Source of the DNA: an uncultured bacterium
GTDB taxonomy: Bacteria > Actinomycetota > Coriobacteriia > Coriobacteriales > Coriobacteriaceae
Assembly: GCA_905215225.1 (NCBI GenBank)
Contig: CAJMPM010000001.1
Coordinates: 1 to 33,296 of the forward strand
Direction: 5' to 3'
DNA: 33,296 nt
The notes beneath the pieces are model-generated. The model was not told where the DNA came from. It saw only the letters and a program-made list of their open reading frames with translations, and did not search any database. The position numbers and the translations under genes were made by a program. Positions 7,323 through 14,314 of this stretch are shown here, piece after piece. Each line of letters begins with the position of its first letter. Within the stretch, counting starts at the first letter, position 1.

Positions 7323-8246
7323 TTACAGCTTGGCGTCGATGTCGACGCGCTGATACGTAGTGGTCTGCTGAACATAGAGCTTGATGCCCATGTCGAGCAG
7401 CTGGTTGACGTCGGCCTTCTGGGTGGCGTCGAGGAAGACGGAGCTGTCCTTGCCGCCGACCTGATCGGCACCGTCGTGGTTGGCGGTGGCGCCCAGGTTG
7501 ATGGCGTCGAGCTTGTAGCCCTGGCAGAACTGCAGCATCTCGGCAGTGTTGCCAAAGACGAACATGACGCGCTCGCCGAGGGTGTTGAGCTTGTCCATCT
7601 TGGCGAGGGCACGCTCGACGGTGAAGACGTTCAGGCGCACGCCCTGGGGCTTGGCCAGCTTAAGAGCGCCCTTCTTGATGTCATCGTTGGCGGCAGCGTT
7701 GTCGACGACGATGATGCGCTCGGCCTGAACCTTGGTGGTCCAGGTAAAGACGACCTGGCCGTGCAGCAGACGGTAGTCAAGACGTGCGAGGACGATCTTG
7801 GCGGGACCGGAGCTGTGACGGGACGCCTTGGCCTTCTTGGCGGGAGCCGCGGCAGCCTCGACCGGTGCGTTGGGGTTGGTCAGACCGGTGCGGGCCTCGT
7901 TGATGAGGGCCGCGAGCTCGGCGCCCTTGATGGGGACGGGGCTCATAGCGAGCGTCAGTACCAGCGGGATGTTGAAACCGCTGACAACCGTGAACTTCGT
8001 GCCGTTCTTGGAAAGCTCGACCATGTTGTTGTTGACCGAGCTGCCGAGCATATCGGTCAGCACATAGACGGTGTCGTCCGCGTTGAACGTGGCGATCATG
8101 GCGTCCACCTTATTGGTGATGGGCTCCTTGTCGTCACGAGCAAGCGACACGACGTGGACGTTCGACACGTCGCCGAGAACCATCTCGAGCGTGTCTTTGG
8201 CGCCTGCGGCCAGGCCGCCATGAGATGCGAGAATGATCTGATTCAT
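7323..8246 (-). CDS. PTS mannose-family fused IIA-IIB protein
   Basis: The 307-residue protein has two phosphotransfer domains. The N-terminal EIIA (about 1-125) has the phospho-accepting His9 in ILASHGGLA. An Ala/Lys-rich linker follows (about 126-148). The C-terminal EIIB (about 150-307) has LARLDYRLLHGQVVFTW with the active His162. In most family members this IIB motif is RIDDRLIHGQV; here the second Asp of that motif is Tyr. Phosphate moves from HPr to His9, then His162, then the sugar entering through IIC/IID. It is the first gene of the operon and has AGGAGGAGG just before the ATG, with a TATAAT box and a candidate GntR operator upstream. Confidence 0.95.
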   Translation of the reverse strand: MNQIILASHGGLAAGAKDTLEMVLGDVSNVHVVSLARDDKEPITNKVDAMIATFNADDTVYVLTDMLGSSVNNNMVELSKNGTKFTVVSGFNIPLVLTLAMSPVPIKGAELAALINEARTGLTNPNAPVEAAAAPAKKAKASRHSSGPAKIVLARLDYRLLHGQVVFTWTTKVQAERIIVVDNAAANDDIKKGALKLAKPQGVRLNVFTVERALAKMDKLNTLGERVMFVFGNTAEMLQFCQGYKLDAINLGATANHDGADQVGGKDSSVFLDATQKADVNQLLDMGIKLYVQQTTTYQRVDIDAKL

Positions 8247-8272
8247 CTTGCCTCCTCCTTTTCGTTATGGTC

Positions 8273-8291
8273 ATTATAACGTCTTATACGT
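8273..8291 (-). promoter_or_regulatory. PTS operon -10 box and candidate GntR operator
   Basis: On the minus strand a perfect TATAAT (8273-8278) is directly preceded by ACGTATAAGACGT (8279-8291), an ACGT-N5-ACGT inverted repeat inside AACGTCTTATACGTT. No good -35 box is seen, which fits a regulated promoter. A bound regulator at this site would block polymerase. Confidence 0.6.
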
Positions 8292-8428
8292 TGCTTATAT
8301 TGCTAATTAGTATAAAGACCGTTCGCGGGTGAAAATCGACCGTTGACGGGTTTAACGTACTCGTAACGTTGGCGCAGGGCAGGTCGGCGCTGGCCAGGCG
8401 GTGCCCGATCAGACGCCGCGCCAATCCC

Positions 8429-9511
8429 TTATCGCACGAAGTACCAGGGGCTTTCCTGCACGGTGGGCTCCAGCGCGATGCCGGTGCGCTCCTTAAACAG
8501 ATCCATGTCCTGCGATTTCTCCGTCCACCACGCGTTGGGCTTAAAGGTCATGCTCTCAACGACATGACCGACAAACACACTGTTGCGCAGCTTGGAGAAG
8601 TCGGTGTTCATGATCAGGATGGACGCGAGCACCAGCACGATGCCCAGGACCTTGATCGCGCCGGCGGGCTCGGCATAGACACCAATGCCCACCAGTACGG
8701 TGACGACCGTCTCGAAAGACATTACGACGGGAACTTTCGATGTCTCGAGCCCCATGGACAGACCCTGCATATATAAGATGTAAGCAACGGCTGTGGGGAT
8801 GAGTCCAAAGCCAAGGAACAGCAGCAGCAGCTGTGGCGACATTGCCGCGGCGACATCCGGCCACGGAGCCGCGATAGCTGCCATAACCGCACCGCCAAAA
8901 ACAAAGCCCCAAAACGTGACAGCCAGCGGGTGGACCGTCTTGGTTGCTATCCGGCTAAACACCGCGAGCGACGCACCACAAAGGCCTGCAATCACGCCCG
9001 ACGTGACGCCCCAAACCGAAAAATGGAAACCGGAAAGGTCGCCATTGGTCACTGCAAGCACGCAGCCAACGATGTTAAAGACAATGGCAACGAGCTTGTT
9101 GGGGGTCACGTCCTCGCGATAAAGCACGCGGCCGAGCACGACGCCAAACACCGGCGAGGTGTAGAGCAGCACCGAGGCCGTGGACATGCCGACCTCGCCC
9201 ATGCACTCGTAATAGCAGGTGTTGGCGGCGGCCAAACCGACGATGCCGACAAGCGCACAGGGGACGAGCTCTTTGGGGCTTGCTTTGAACAGGGCCAGCG
9301 GACCCTGAGCCACGGTAGACCCCTCACCCGGACGGCAGCCCATAAACATCAGGACCGGTGCCAAGATAAGCGCTCCGACCAACAAGCGAAAGGCAGCCAT
9401 GCTCTGGGACGAAACGCCCATGGCCGAGATGCCGTTTACAAAGATTCCGATGCTGCCCCACATAAGCGCGGCGACCAGCACCAGCACATAGCCCAGATTG
9501 CTTTTCTTCAA
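8429..9511 (-). CDS. EamA/DMT-family transporter with a long C-terminal tail
   Basis: The protein shows ten hydrophobic segments in two EamA repeats. The first starts GYVLVLVAALMWGSIGIFVNG; the second includes WGVTSGVIAGLCGASLAVFSR and ends near IKVLGIVLVLASILIMNTD. A polar tail of about 50 residues follows, ending QESPWYFVR, which is long for this family. The TTG at 9509-9511 is preferred as start because GAGGGGG lies five bases upstream and the predicted promoter (TATAAC at 9553-9558) would begin transcription near 9546. A GTG at 9547 is therefore unlikely to be used. DMT proteins move small metabolites. The position between PTS operon and second SIS gene suggests export of a breakdown product, but this is inferred. 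Confidence 0.88.
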   Translation of the reverse strand: MKKSNLGYVLVLVAALMWGSIGIFVNGISAMGVSSQSMAAFRLLVGALILAPVLMFMGCRPGEGSTVAQGPLALFKASPKELVPCALVGIVGLAAANTCYYECMGEVGMSTASVLLYTSPVFGVVLGRVLYREDVTPNKLVAIVFNIVGCVLAVTNGDLSGFHFSVWGVTSGVIAGLCGASLAVFSRIATKTVHPLAVTFWGFVFGGAVMAAIAAPWPDVAAAMSPQLLLLFLGFGLIPTAVAYILYMQGLSMGLETSKVPVVMSFETVVTVLVGIGVYAEPAGAIKVLGIVLVLASILIMNTDFSKLRNSVFVGHVVESMTFKPNAWWTEKSQDMDLFKERTGIALEPTVQESPWYFVR

Positions 9512-9550
9512 CGCAGCCCCCTCGGTATTGTTTCCAATATGTTTCACACT

Positions 9551-9563
9551 ACGTTATAGTCGT
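9551..9563 (-). promoter_or_regulatory. EamA promoter with candidate GntR operator
   Basis: ACGTTATAGTCGT matches the ACGT-N5-ACGT motif with one base changed. On the minus strand it overlaps a TATAAC -10 box, with TTGAAA 15 bases upstream of it. The short spacer suggests a weak or regulated promoter. Confidence 0.45.
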
Positions 9564-9623
9564 TATATACATTTTTCAAGACACAAATCGGCGAGCGGAA
9601 AAATCTGCTTCCTCACATACTCA

Positions 9624-9667
9624 TTGGGGACGTTCTTAAATGACTAGCCATTTAAGAACGTCCCCAA
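9624..9667. repeat. Perfect 19-bp palindromic element (GGGAC-core family)
   Basis: TTGGGGACGTTCTTAAATG (9624-9642) is perfectly complementary to 9649-9667 around ACTAGC. It lies in the 200-base gap between the second SIS gene and the EamA gene. No T-tract follows on either strand. Confidence 0.85.
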
Positions 9668-9712
9668 CGTCTAAGCCCCAACCTCATATGGGTTGCCAGG
9701 CTGCTCTATCCC

Positions 9713-10705
9713 TTAGTAATCAAGCTTCCACATGTAGCGGCGCGTCATGTAGTCCTTGTGGGTGACGGCAGAGAGCGCGCGCATATACACGTTGTTGAGG
9801 ATCGGGGCAAAGATCAGGTGGTTGAAGTACTCGCTCACGCTGTCCTTGATGTCGTTGAGGCCGAGCTCCTTGGCGTCGAGCTGATAGACGCGCTCGCCAC
9901 CGTACTGGTTGACGAAGCGGATGCCGCGCTCGTCGTTGCAGCGGCTGCGGCCGACGCTGATGAGCTGGAACAGCGAGGTGCGCTTGTCCAGGATCTCGAA
10001 GGGGCCGTGGAAGAAGTCGCAGGTGTTGATGGTGCAGGAGTCGATCTGCAGCATCTCCTGCACGTTGCAGATGCTAAAGACGTAGGCGGCACCAAAGAGC
10101 GGACCCTGAGCCATGACGTTGATGCAGGGCTTGTCGGCGTTCTGCTCGGCCCACTTAGCTGCGAGCGGACGGGTGTACTCGACGGCCTTGCGATAGATGG
10201 GGTCGACCAAGTCGAACGCGGCCATAGCGGTCTCGTACTCGGCATAGCCCTCGGTCTGCTGCGTAAGCTCCATGGCGATCATGGTCACGACGGCGGAGTT
10301 GGTACGGCCCATGCAGGACTCGTCGACGGCCAGGCTGTCATACTGGATCTTGTAGTCGCAGACCTCGGTGAGGCCGGACTCGTCAACATAGATGGCGATG
10401 GTGCTGGCGCCGTGGTCCTTGGCGACCTGGGCGGCGACGATGGTCTCTTTGGTGCCGCGCATGGACACGACAACGGCCAGGGTGTTCTCGTTGACATAGG
10501 CGGGCGTGGCGTGCACGAACTCGTTGCTGGTATAGCTGGAGCTCACGACCTGCGTGGCCTCGTGCTCCATAAAGTACTGGGCAGGATAGTTGCCGCCGTT
10601 GGATCCGCCGGCGCCAATCCACACGACGCGCTTGATGCCGCCCTTGTCTGCCTTGTCAGCCAAAACCTGGGAGACGACATCCTTAACCTGTTCCTGAGTA
10701 GTCAT
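9713..10705 (-). CDS. Second SIS-domain sugar-phosphate enzyme, FrlB/Gfr-type-like
   Basis: The 330-residue protein is a paralogue of the SIS enzyme at 4462-5445. It has VVWIGAGGSNGGNYPAQYF at residues about 27-45, SMRGTKETIVAAQVAKDHGA as the first phosphate loop, the second-domain signature INTCDFFHGPFEI, and the same ending RRYMWKLDY. The other copy has Gly-Glu before the aromatic pair and HGP; this one has Cys-Asp, a change at a position expected to be catalytic. It is divergent from the GntR gene at 10911, and three copies of a CATACAA motif lie between and near the starts. A pair of deglycases beside a mannose-family PTS recalls the Gfr systems, where each enzyme takes a different phosphorylated adduct. 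Confidence 0.87.
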   Translation of the reverse strand: MTTQEQVKDVVSQVLADKADKGGIKRVVWIGAGGSNGGNYPAQYFMEHEATQVVSSSYTSNEFVHATPAYVNENTLAVVVSMRGTKETIVAAQVAKDHGASTIAIYVDESGLTEVCDYKIQYDSLAVDESCMGRTNSAVVTMIAMELTQQTEGYAEYETAMAAFDLVDPIYRKAVEYTRPLAAKWAEQNADKPCINVMAQGPLFGAAYVFSICNVQEMLQIDSCTINTCDFFHGPFEILDKRTSLFQLISVGRSRCNDERGIRFVNQYGGERVYQLDAKELGLNDIKDSVSEYFNHLIFAPILNNVYMRALSAVTHKDYMTRRYMWKLDY

Positions 10706-10744
10706 CGTGCATCAGCCTTTCTTCTCGTTTGATGCTCTCGATGG

Positions 10745-10763
10745 CATACAAGTTACATACATG
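10745..10763. promoter_or_regulatory. Candidate operator 1 for the divergent GntR
   Basis: CATACAAGTTACATACATG is an ATACA-N6-ATACA direct repeat located 40 bases upstream of the SIS start. A near-identical site lies at 10884-10902. Confidence 0.5.
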
Positions 10764-10778
10764 TTTTGATTATGTCGA

Positions 10779-10789
10779 CTAGTTGTATG
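10779..10789. promoter_or_regulatory. Inverted half-site CATACAACTAG
   Basis: CTAGTTGTATG is the reverse complement of CATACAACTAG, resembling the first eleven bases of the two flanking sites. It lies between them in the shared SIS/GntR promoter region. Confidence 0.35.
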
Positions 10790-10883
10790 CTATATTTGTC
10801 TTAGAAATTTTGCTGATGCGGTTTTTGATAATTGGCTACCAGCGGTTTTGTTGTCGTATTGAATACATGCCTGATTAGATATT

Positions 10884-10902
10884 CATACAAGTTAGATACA
10901 GG
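10884..10902. promoter_or_regulatory. Candidate operator 2 overlapping the GntR leader
   Basis: CATACAAGTTAGATACAGG differs from the 10745 site at only two positions. It ends eight bases before the GntR ATG and covers the only visible ribosome-binding purines, so a bound regulator would repress its own gene. Confidence 0.5.
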
Positions 10903-10910
10903 TTGATCGC

Positions 10911-11633
10911 ATGAACGCTTCATCTAAAAAGAAACTGAGCCAGTACGAGCGCTTGGCGGGCATGTTGCGCGACCGCATCGCCGCCGGCACCTACGCGCGC
11001 GGAGACAAGCTGCCGTCCGAGATGGAACTCATGGACGAATCGGGGCTGTCGCGCAGCACCGTACGCCATGCCCTTAAGGTGCTCGTTGATGAGGGTCTGG
11101 TTCGAACCGAGCGCGGGCGCGGCGCCTTTGTGGCCGACACGCCGGCGCTCCACGAGAACAACCTGGTGTTTTCGAGCTATACGGCGCAGGTCCAGGGTCA
11201 GGGCATGAAGCCCACCACGCGCACGGTGGACTCGGGCTTAACCAAGGCGGGCGGCAGCATAGCCAAGTTCTTTGATGCCGCCGTGGGCAGCAAGCTCGTC
11301 AAACTTGTCCGCCTGCGCTACCTGGACGACGTGCCGCTGTGCCTGGAGACCACCTACCTGCCGCCAAGCTTCGAGACGCTCATCGATCGCGATATCAACG
11401 GTTCGCTCTACGCCACGCTGCGCCAGGAATTCCATCGCGCGCCGGCACAGGGACATAAGACCTTTGAGGTGTGCTATGCCTCGCAAAACGAGGCGTTTTT
11501 GCTCAACGTTGAGCGTGGGCAGGCGCTGATCCTGATCACCGACTACGTCTACGACACCGACGGCCGCCCGCTCCATGTCTCCAAGCGCATCCAACGCACC
11601 GACCGCGCCAAATACACCGAGCCCATCGGCTAA
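10911..11633 (+). CDS. GntR/HutC-family transcriptional regulator with UTRA domain
   Basis: The 240-residue protein has a winged helix at about residues 8-78 (YERLAGMLRDRIAAG, PSEMELMDESGLSRSTVRHALKVL, GRGAFV wing) and a UTRA domain at about 95-235 (LCLETTYLPPSFETL, FEVCYASQNEAFLLNVERGQALI, GRPLHVSKRIQRTDR). It is the only clear plus-strand gene in the window and is divergent from the second SIS gene, with three related motifs in the gap, so it probably controls that gene and itself. It converges on the GNAT gene, 21 bases away, and a palindromic element fills that gap. The ligand is probably a sugar phosphate, by family analogy. Confidence 0.93.
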   Translation: MNASSKKKLSQYERLAGMLRDRIAAGTYARGDKLPSEMELMDESGLSRSTVRHALKVLVDEGLVRTERGRGAFVADTPALHENNLVFSSYTAQVQGQGMKPTTRTVDSGLTKAGGSIAKFFDAAVGSKLVKLVRLRYLDDVPLCLETTYLPPSFETLIDRDINGSLYATLRQEFHRAPAQGHKTFEVCYASQNEAFLLNVERGQALILITDYVYDTDGRPLHVSKRIQRTDRAKYTEPIG

Positions 11634-11667
11634 CCTGCCAAAATAAACCTGTCCCTAAATGGTAGGT
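11633..11667 (+). repeat. GGGACAGG palindromic element between convergent stop codons
   Basis: ACCTGCCAAAATAAACCTG followed by TCCCTAAATGGTAGGT. The arms ACCTGCCA and TGGTAGGT pair with one G-U. The last base of the GntR TAA is the first base of the element, and the TAG stop of the GNAT gene (11655-11657) lies inside it. Confidence 0.85.
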
Positions 11668-12245
11668 TTGGGGAGGTCGGGGAACCAGGTTGGTTTGGGT
11701 TGGTTAGGGACGCGCTCGGCCAAGACCAACTCCATCCAGCACATGTCGTACCAGCGGCCGAACTTTTGGGCGCAGCGGTCGAAGGCGCCCACCAGGCGAT
11801 ACCCCATATGGGCATGGAAATCCTGACTGTTATGCGTCAGATATTCGTCGTCCTTGTCGTGCGGCACGGCAATGAGCGCGCACATGTTGGTGATGCCCAT
11901 CGCGATCAGGCATTGCTTGAGCGCATCGTGCAGCTTGCGGCCCAGCCCGCCGTGGCGCACGTCGCGCGCCAGGTAGATCGATGTCTCGACCGACCAGTCG
12001 TATGCCTCGCGGCTGTTGAGCGGACTCACATAGGCATAGCCTACCGGACGCCCGTCCAGCTCAATCACCAGATACGGATAGCGCCTGAGCGTGCGCTCGA
12101 TGCGCCCGGCGAACTCCTCAACGCTCGGCACCTCGTATTCGCAGGTAATCGCCGTCTGGCGCACATACGGCTCATAGATGGCAAGCAACGCCGGCGCGTC
12201 TTCGGGCGTCGCCAGGCGAATCGTCGGCTCGGACATCTCGGTCAT
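11655..12245 (-). CDS. GNAT-family N-acetyltransferase (phosphinothricin-acetyltransferase-like)
   Basis: The 196-residue protein starts IRLATPEDAPALLAIYEPYVRQTAITCEYEVPS, the pattern of the Pat/YncA group of GNAT enzymes. The acetyl-CoA loop is RHGGLGRKLHDAL, followed by MCALIAVPHDKDDEYL and FHAHMGYRLVGAFDRCAQKFGRWYDMCWMEL near the C-terminus. Such enzymes acetylate small amines or amino-acid analogues; the substrate here is unknown. The ATG at 12243-12245 follows AGAAGGG at suitable spacing. The final residues and the stop codon come from a dispersed palindromic element, so the C-terminus may have been altered by its insertion. Confidence 0.9.
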   Translation of the reverse strand: MTEMSEPTIRLATPEDAPALLAIYEPYVRQTAITCEYEVPSVEEFAGRIERTLRRYPYLVIELDGRPVGYAYVSPLNSREAYDWSVETSIYLARDVRHGGLGRKLHDALKQCLIAMGITNMCALIAVPHDKDDEYLTHNSQDFHAHMGYRLVGAFDRCAQKFGRWYDMCWMELVLAERVPNQPKPTWFPDLPKPTI

Positions 12246-12269
12246 ACAACCCTTCTCCCCCAAAAGCAA

Positions 12270-12306
12270 AGGCCGCCCTGCGCCAAATCCAAGCGCAAGG
12301 CGGCCT
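12270..12306 (-). terminator. Intrinsic terminator of the threonine aldolase-like gene
   Basis: AGGCCGCC (12270-12277) pairs with GGCGGCCT (12299-12306), with an inner TGCGC/GCGCA helix. On the minus strand TTTGCTTTT follows. Confidence 0.75.
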
Positions 12307-12323
12307 CTCGTCATTTCATCAGG

Positions 12324-13349
12324 CTACAGGACAGCCGCCAGCGCGTCGATGTCCTTCTGCGTCGTGGCCCAGCTGGTGCAAAAGCGCACCACCGTGTGGG
12401 TCTCGTCGTACTTTTCCCAGTACTCGATCGAGGCATGCTCGCGAATGCGGGCCATGTCCTCGTTGGGCAGAATCACAAACTGCTGGTTGGTCGGCGTCTC
12501 CAAGAAGAACTGGTAGCCGCGCTCGTGCAGCACGCGACGCAGCGCCTGAGCGGTCTCAATCGCCTGGCGACCACTCTCAAAATACAGGCCATCGGTAAAA
12601 AGGGCCTCGAACTGCACACCCGTCAGGCGGCCCTTGGCCAGCAGCGCGCCGTGCTGCTTAATACGCGGAATGGGATGCGCCGGGGTGTGCATGCCGCAAA
12701 ACACCACAGCCTCGCCGCACAGAGCGCCGCACTTGGTGCCGCCGATGTAGAACACGTCGCACAGCTGCGCCAGCTCGGGCAGGGTAATGTCGCACTCATC
12801 GGCCGCCAGCGCATAGGCCAGGCGGGCGCCATCCACAAACAGCGGAATCTCGCGCTTCTGGCACACTGCATGGATCGCCGCGAGCTCGGCCTTGGAGTAC
12901 AGCGTGCCGTACTCGGTCGATAGACTCACGTACACGGCGCCCGGGAACACCGTGTGCTCGTAGCTCTCGTTTTCGTAGAACACCTGGATATAGTTCTCGA
13001 GGTCCTCGGCGTGCATCTTGCCCTCGTAGCCGGGGATGGTGAGCACCTTGTGGCCGCCAAACTCGATAGCGCCCGCCTCATGGCAGGCGACGTGGCCAGT
13101 CTCAGCAGCAACGACGCCCTCGTACGGCGCGAGCAGCATGTCGATCACCGTCGCGTTGGCCTGCGTGCCGCCCACCAGAAAAAACACGTCGGCATCGGGG
13201 GCCTGACAGGCCTCGCGGATAAGTTGCTTGGCACGCTCGGTGTGCGCATCGGTACCGTAGCCGGGCTGCGGCTCCATATTGGTGTCGACGAGCGCCTGCA
13301 GCACTGCCGGATGTGCACCGTGAGAATAGTCGTTGTTAAACGCGAGCAT
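12324..13349 (-). CDS. PLP-dependent threonine aldolase / beta-eliminating lyase family enzyme
   Basis: The 341-residue protein is a fold-type I PLP enzyme. Visible motifs are MLAFNNDYSHGAHPAVL at the start, PGYGTDAHTERAKQLI, VFFLVGGTQANATVI, TGHVACHEAGAIE (ring-stacking His), LFVDGARLAYAL (cofactor Asp), and the Schiff-base lysine in FYIGGTKCGAL. This pattern fits low-specificity L-threonine aldolases, which cleave threonine to glycine and acetaldehyde. The start at 13349 has GAGAGGA five bases upstream, and residues upstream of it look unconserved. It is a single gene with its own terminator. Some homologues may be other beta-eliminating lyases, so the substrate is not certain. Confidence 0.92.
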   Translation of the reverse strand: MLAFNNDYSHGAHPAVLQALVDTNMEPQPGYGTDAHTERAKQLIREACQAPDADVFFLVGGTQANATVIDMLLAPYEGVVAAETGHVACHEAGAIEFGGHKVLTIPGYEGKMHAEDLENYIQVFYENESYEHTVFPGAVYVSLSTEYGTLYSKAELAAIHAVCQKREIPLFVDGARLAYALAADECDITLPELAQLCDVFYIGGTKCGALCGEAVVFCGMHTPAHPIPRIKQHGALLAKGRLTGVQFEALFTDGLYFESGRQAIETAQALRRVLHERGYQFFLETPTNQQFVILPNEDMARIREHASIEYWEKYDETHTVVRFCTSWATTQKDIDALAAVL

Positions 13350-13394
13350 GGCAATCCTCTCTAGCCGGGCACGGGCCCGATGATTCAAACGGGG

Positions 13395-14258
13395 CTATTG
13401 TACGCCGTTGGGATAGGCAATGCGCGCGGCAAGGCACTCAAGTGCCAACACCAGGGCAAAGCCGCAGCTCACGTCAGTCAAAAAGTGTGCACCGATCACG
13501 ATACGGCCAAAGGCGACGAGCGCCGCGACCACGGCCGCGACCCAAAAGACAACACGGCGTCGCGACGGCTTTTCCTTAAAGGCCGTCGCGGGAAGCCCGG
13601 CGAGCATAAGGCCGATCGCCGCATGCGCCGTGTGTCCGCTCGCAAACGACTTGAACCCGTCCTTTATCACGCCGGCGGCGATATAGGTCCACTTGTCGGG
13701 ATTGCCGATCACCCACCACGGCTGAAAATTGAGCCCCGGCGTGACCTCGATCACGCGCATGCGCGGGCGCGACCACAGTGGCTTGACGATCACGTTGAGG
13801 ATAATGGCCTGAGCGACCCACACGGCAAGTACCATCAACGCCCAGCGCGTAAGCTCGTCGGGCGCGGTGTCGCGCGTAAGGCGATAGGCAATAACGTTAA
13901 CCGCAATGACCAGCACAAACGTCAGCACCAGCTGAAACGCGATGAGCTTGCCGCCGACGCGCAGCGATCCGATAATCTCGTAGCCGACCAGACCCACGTT
14001 GATCAAAACGCCCAGCGCAGCGAGCCATTTGCTCCCCCTGGAATCGGGGCGTGCCGAGCGCACGAGCATAACGCCCGCGATGCTCGCCGTCAGCTCGAAC
14101 GGCAGCTCGCCGGCCGCCTCGACAAAGCGACCGTACATGCTGCCGATGTTGAACAGCGCGCTCGAAATCTGATAGTCGAAGAAACTGCCCACGCCCAGAC
14201 AAAGACACAGGACAACCGCGATCATGGCGGCATCTTTCTTATAGATGTATCCGAACAT
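13395..14258 (-). CDS. PAP2-family membrane phosphatase
   Basis: The 287-residue membrane protein has the three-part PAP2 active site: KPLWSRPR (about 159-166), SFASGHTAHA (about 205-214, with the catalytic His) and RIVIGAHFLTDV (about 251-262, with the nucleophile His and Asp). Seven or so hydrophobic segments surround these motifs, with the site facing outward as usual in lipid phosphatases. Likely substrates are lipid phosphates such as undecaprenyl pyrophosphate or phosphatidic acid; the sequence does not decide. GAAAGGAAAGC precedes the ATG. It lies 56 bases downstream of mfd and may be read with it, since no clear terminator separates them. Confidence 0.9.
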   Translation of the reverse strand: MFGYIYKKDAAMIAVVLCLCLGVGSFFDYQISSALFNIGSMYGRFVEAAGELPFELTASIAGVMLVRSARPDSRGSKWLAALGVLINVGLVGYEIIGSLRVGGKLIAFQLVLTFVLVIAVNVIAYRLTRDTAPDELTRWALMVLAVWVAQAIILNVIVKPLWSRPRMRVIEVTPGLNFQPWWVIGNPDKWTYIAAGVIKDGFKSFASGHTAHAAIGLMLAGLPATAFKEKPSRRRVVFWVAAVVAALVAFGRIVIGAHFLTDVSCGFALVLALECLAARIAYPNGVQ

Positions 14259-14314
14259 GCTTTCCTTTCGATGGAACCAGAGTGCCCAAATGGGGCGTTT
14301 GCAGCGTCGACCCG

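Noticed and set aside
9512..9547. A GTG start for the EamA gene at 9547
   Set aside because: It has no ribosome site and lies at or before the predicted transcript start; the TTG at 9511 has GAGGGGG.
11700..12923. A 407-codon plus-strand frame opposite the GNAT and threonine aldolase-like genes
   Set aside because: It crosses two good minus-strand genes and the terminator between them, with no recognisable domain.
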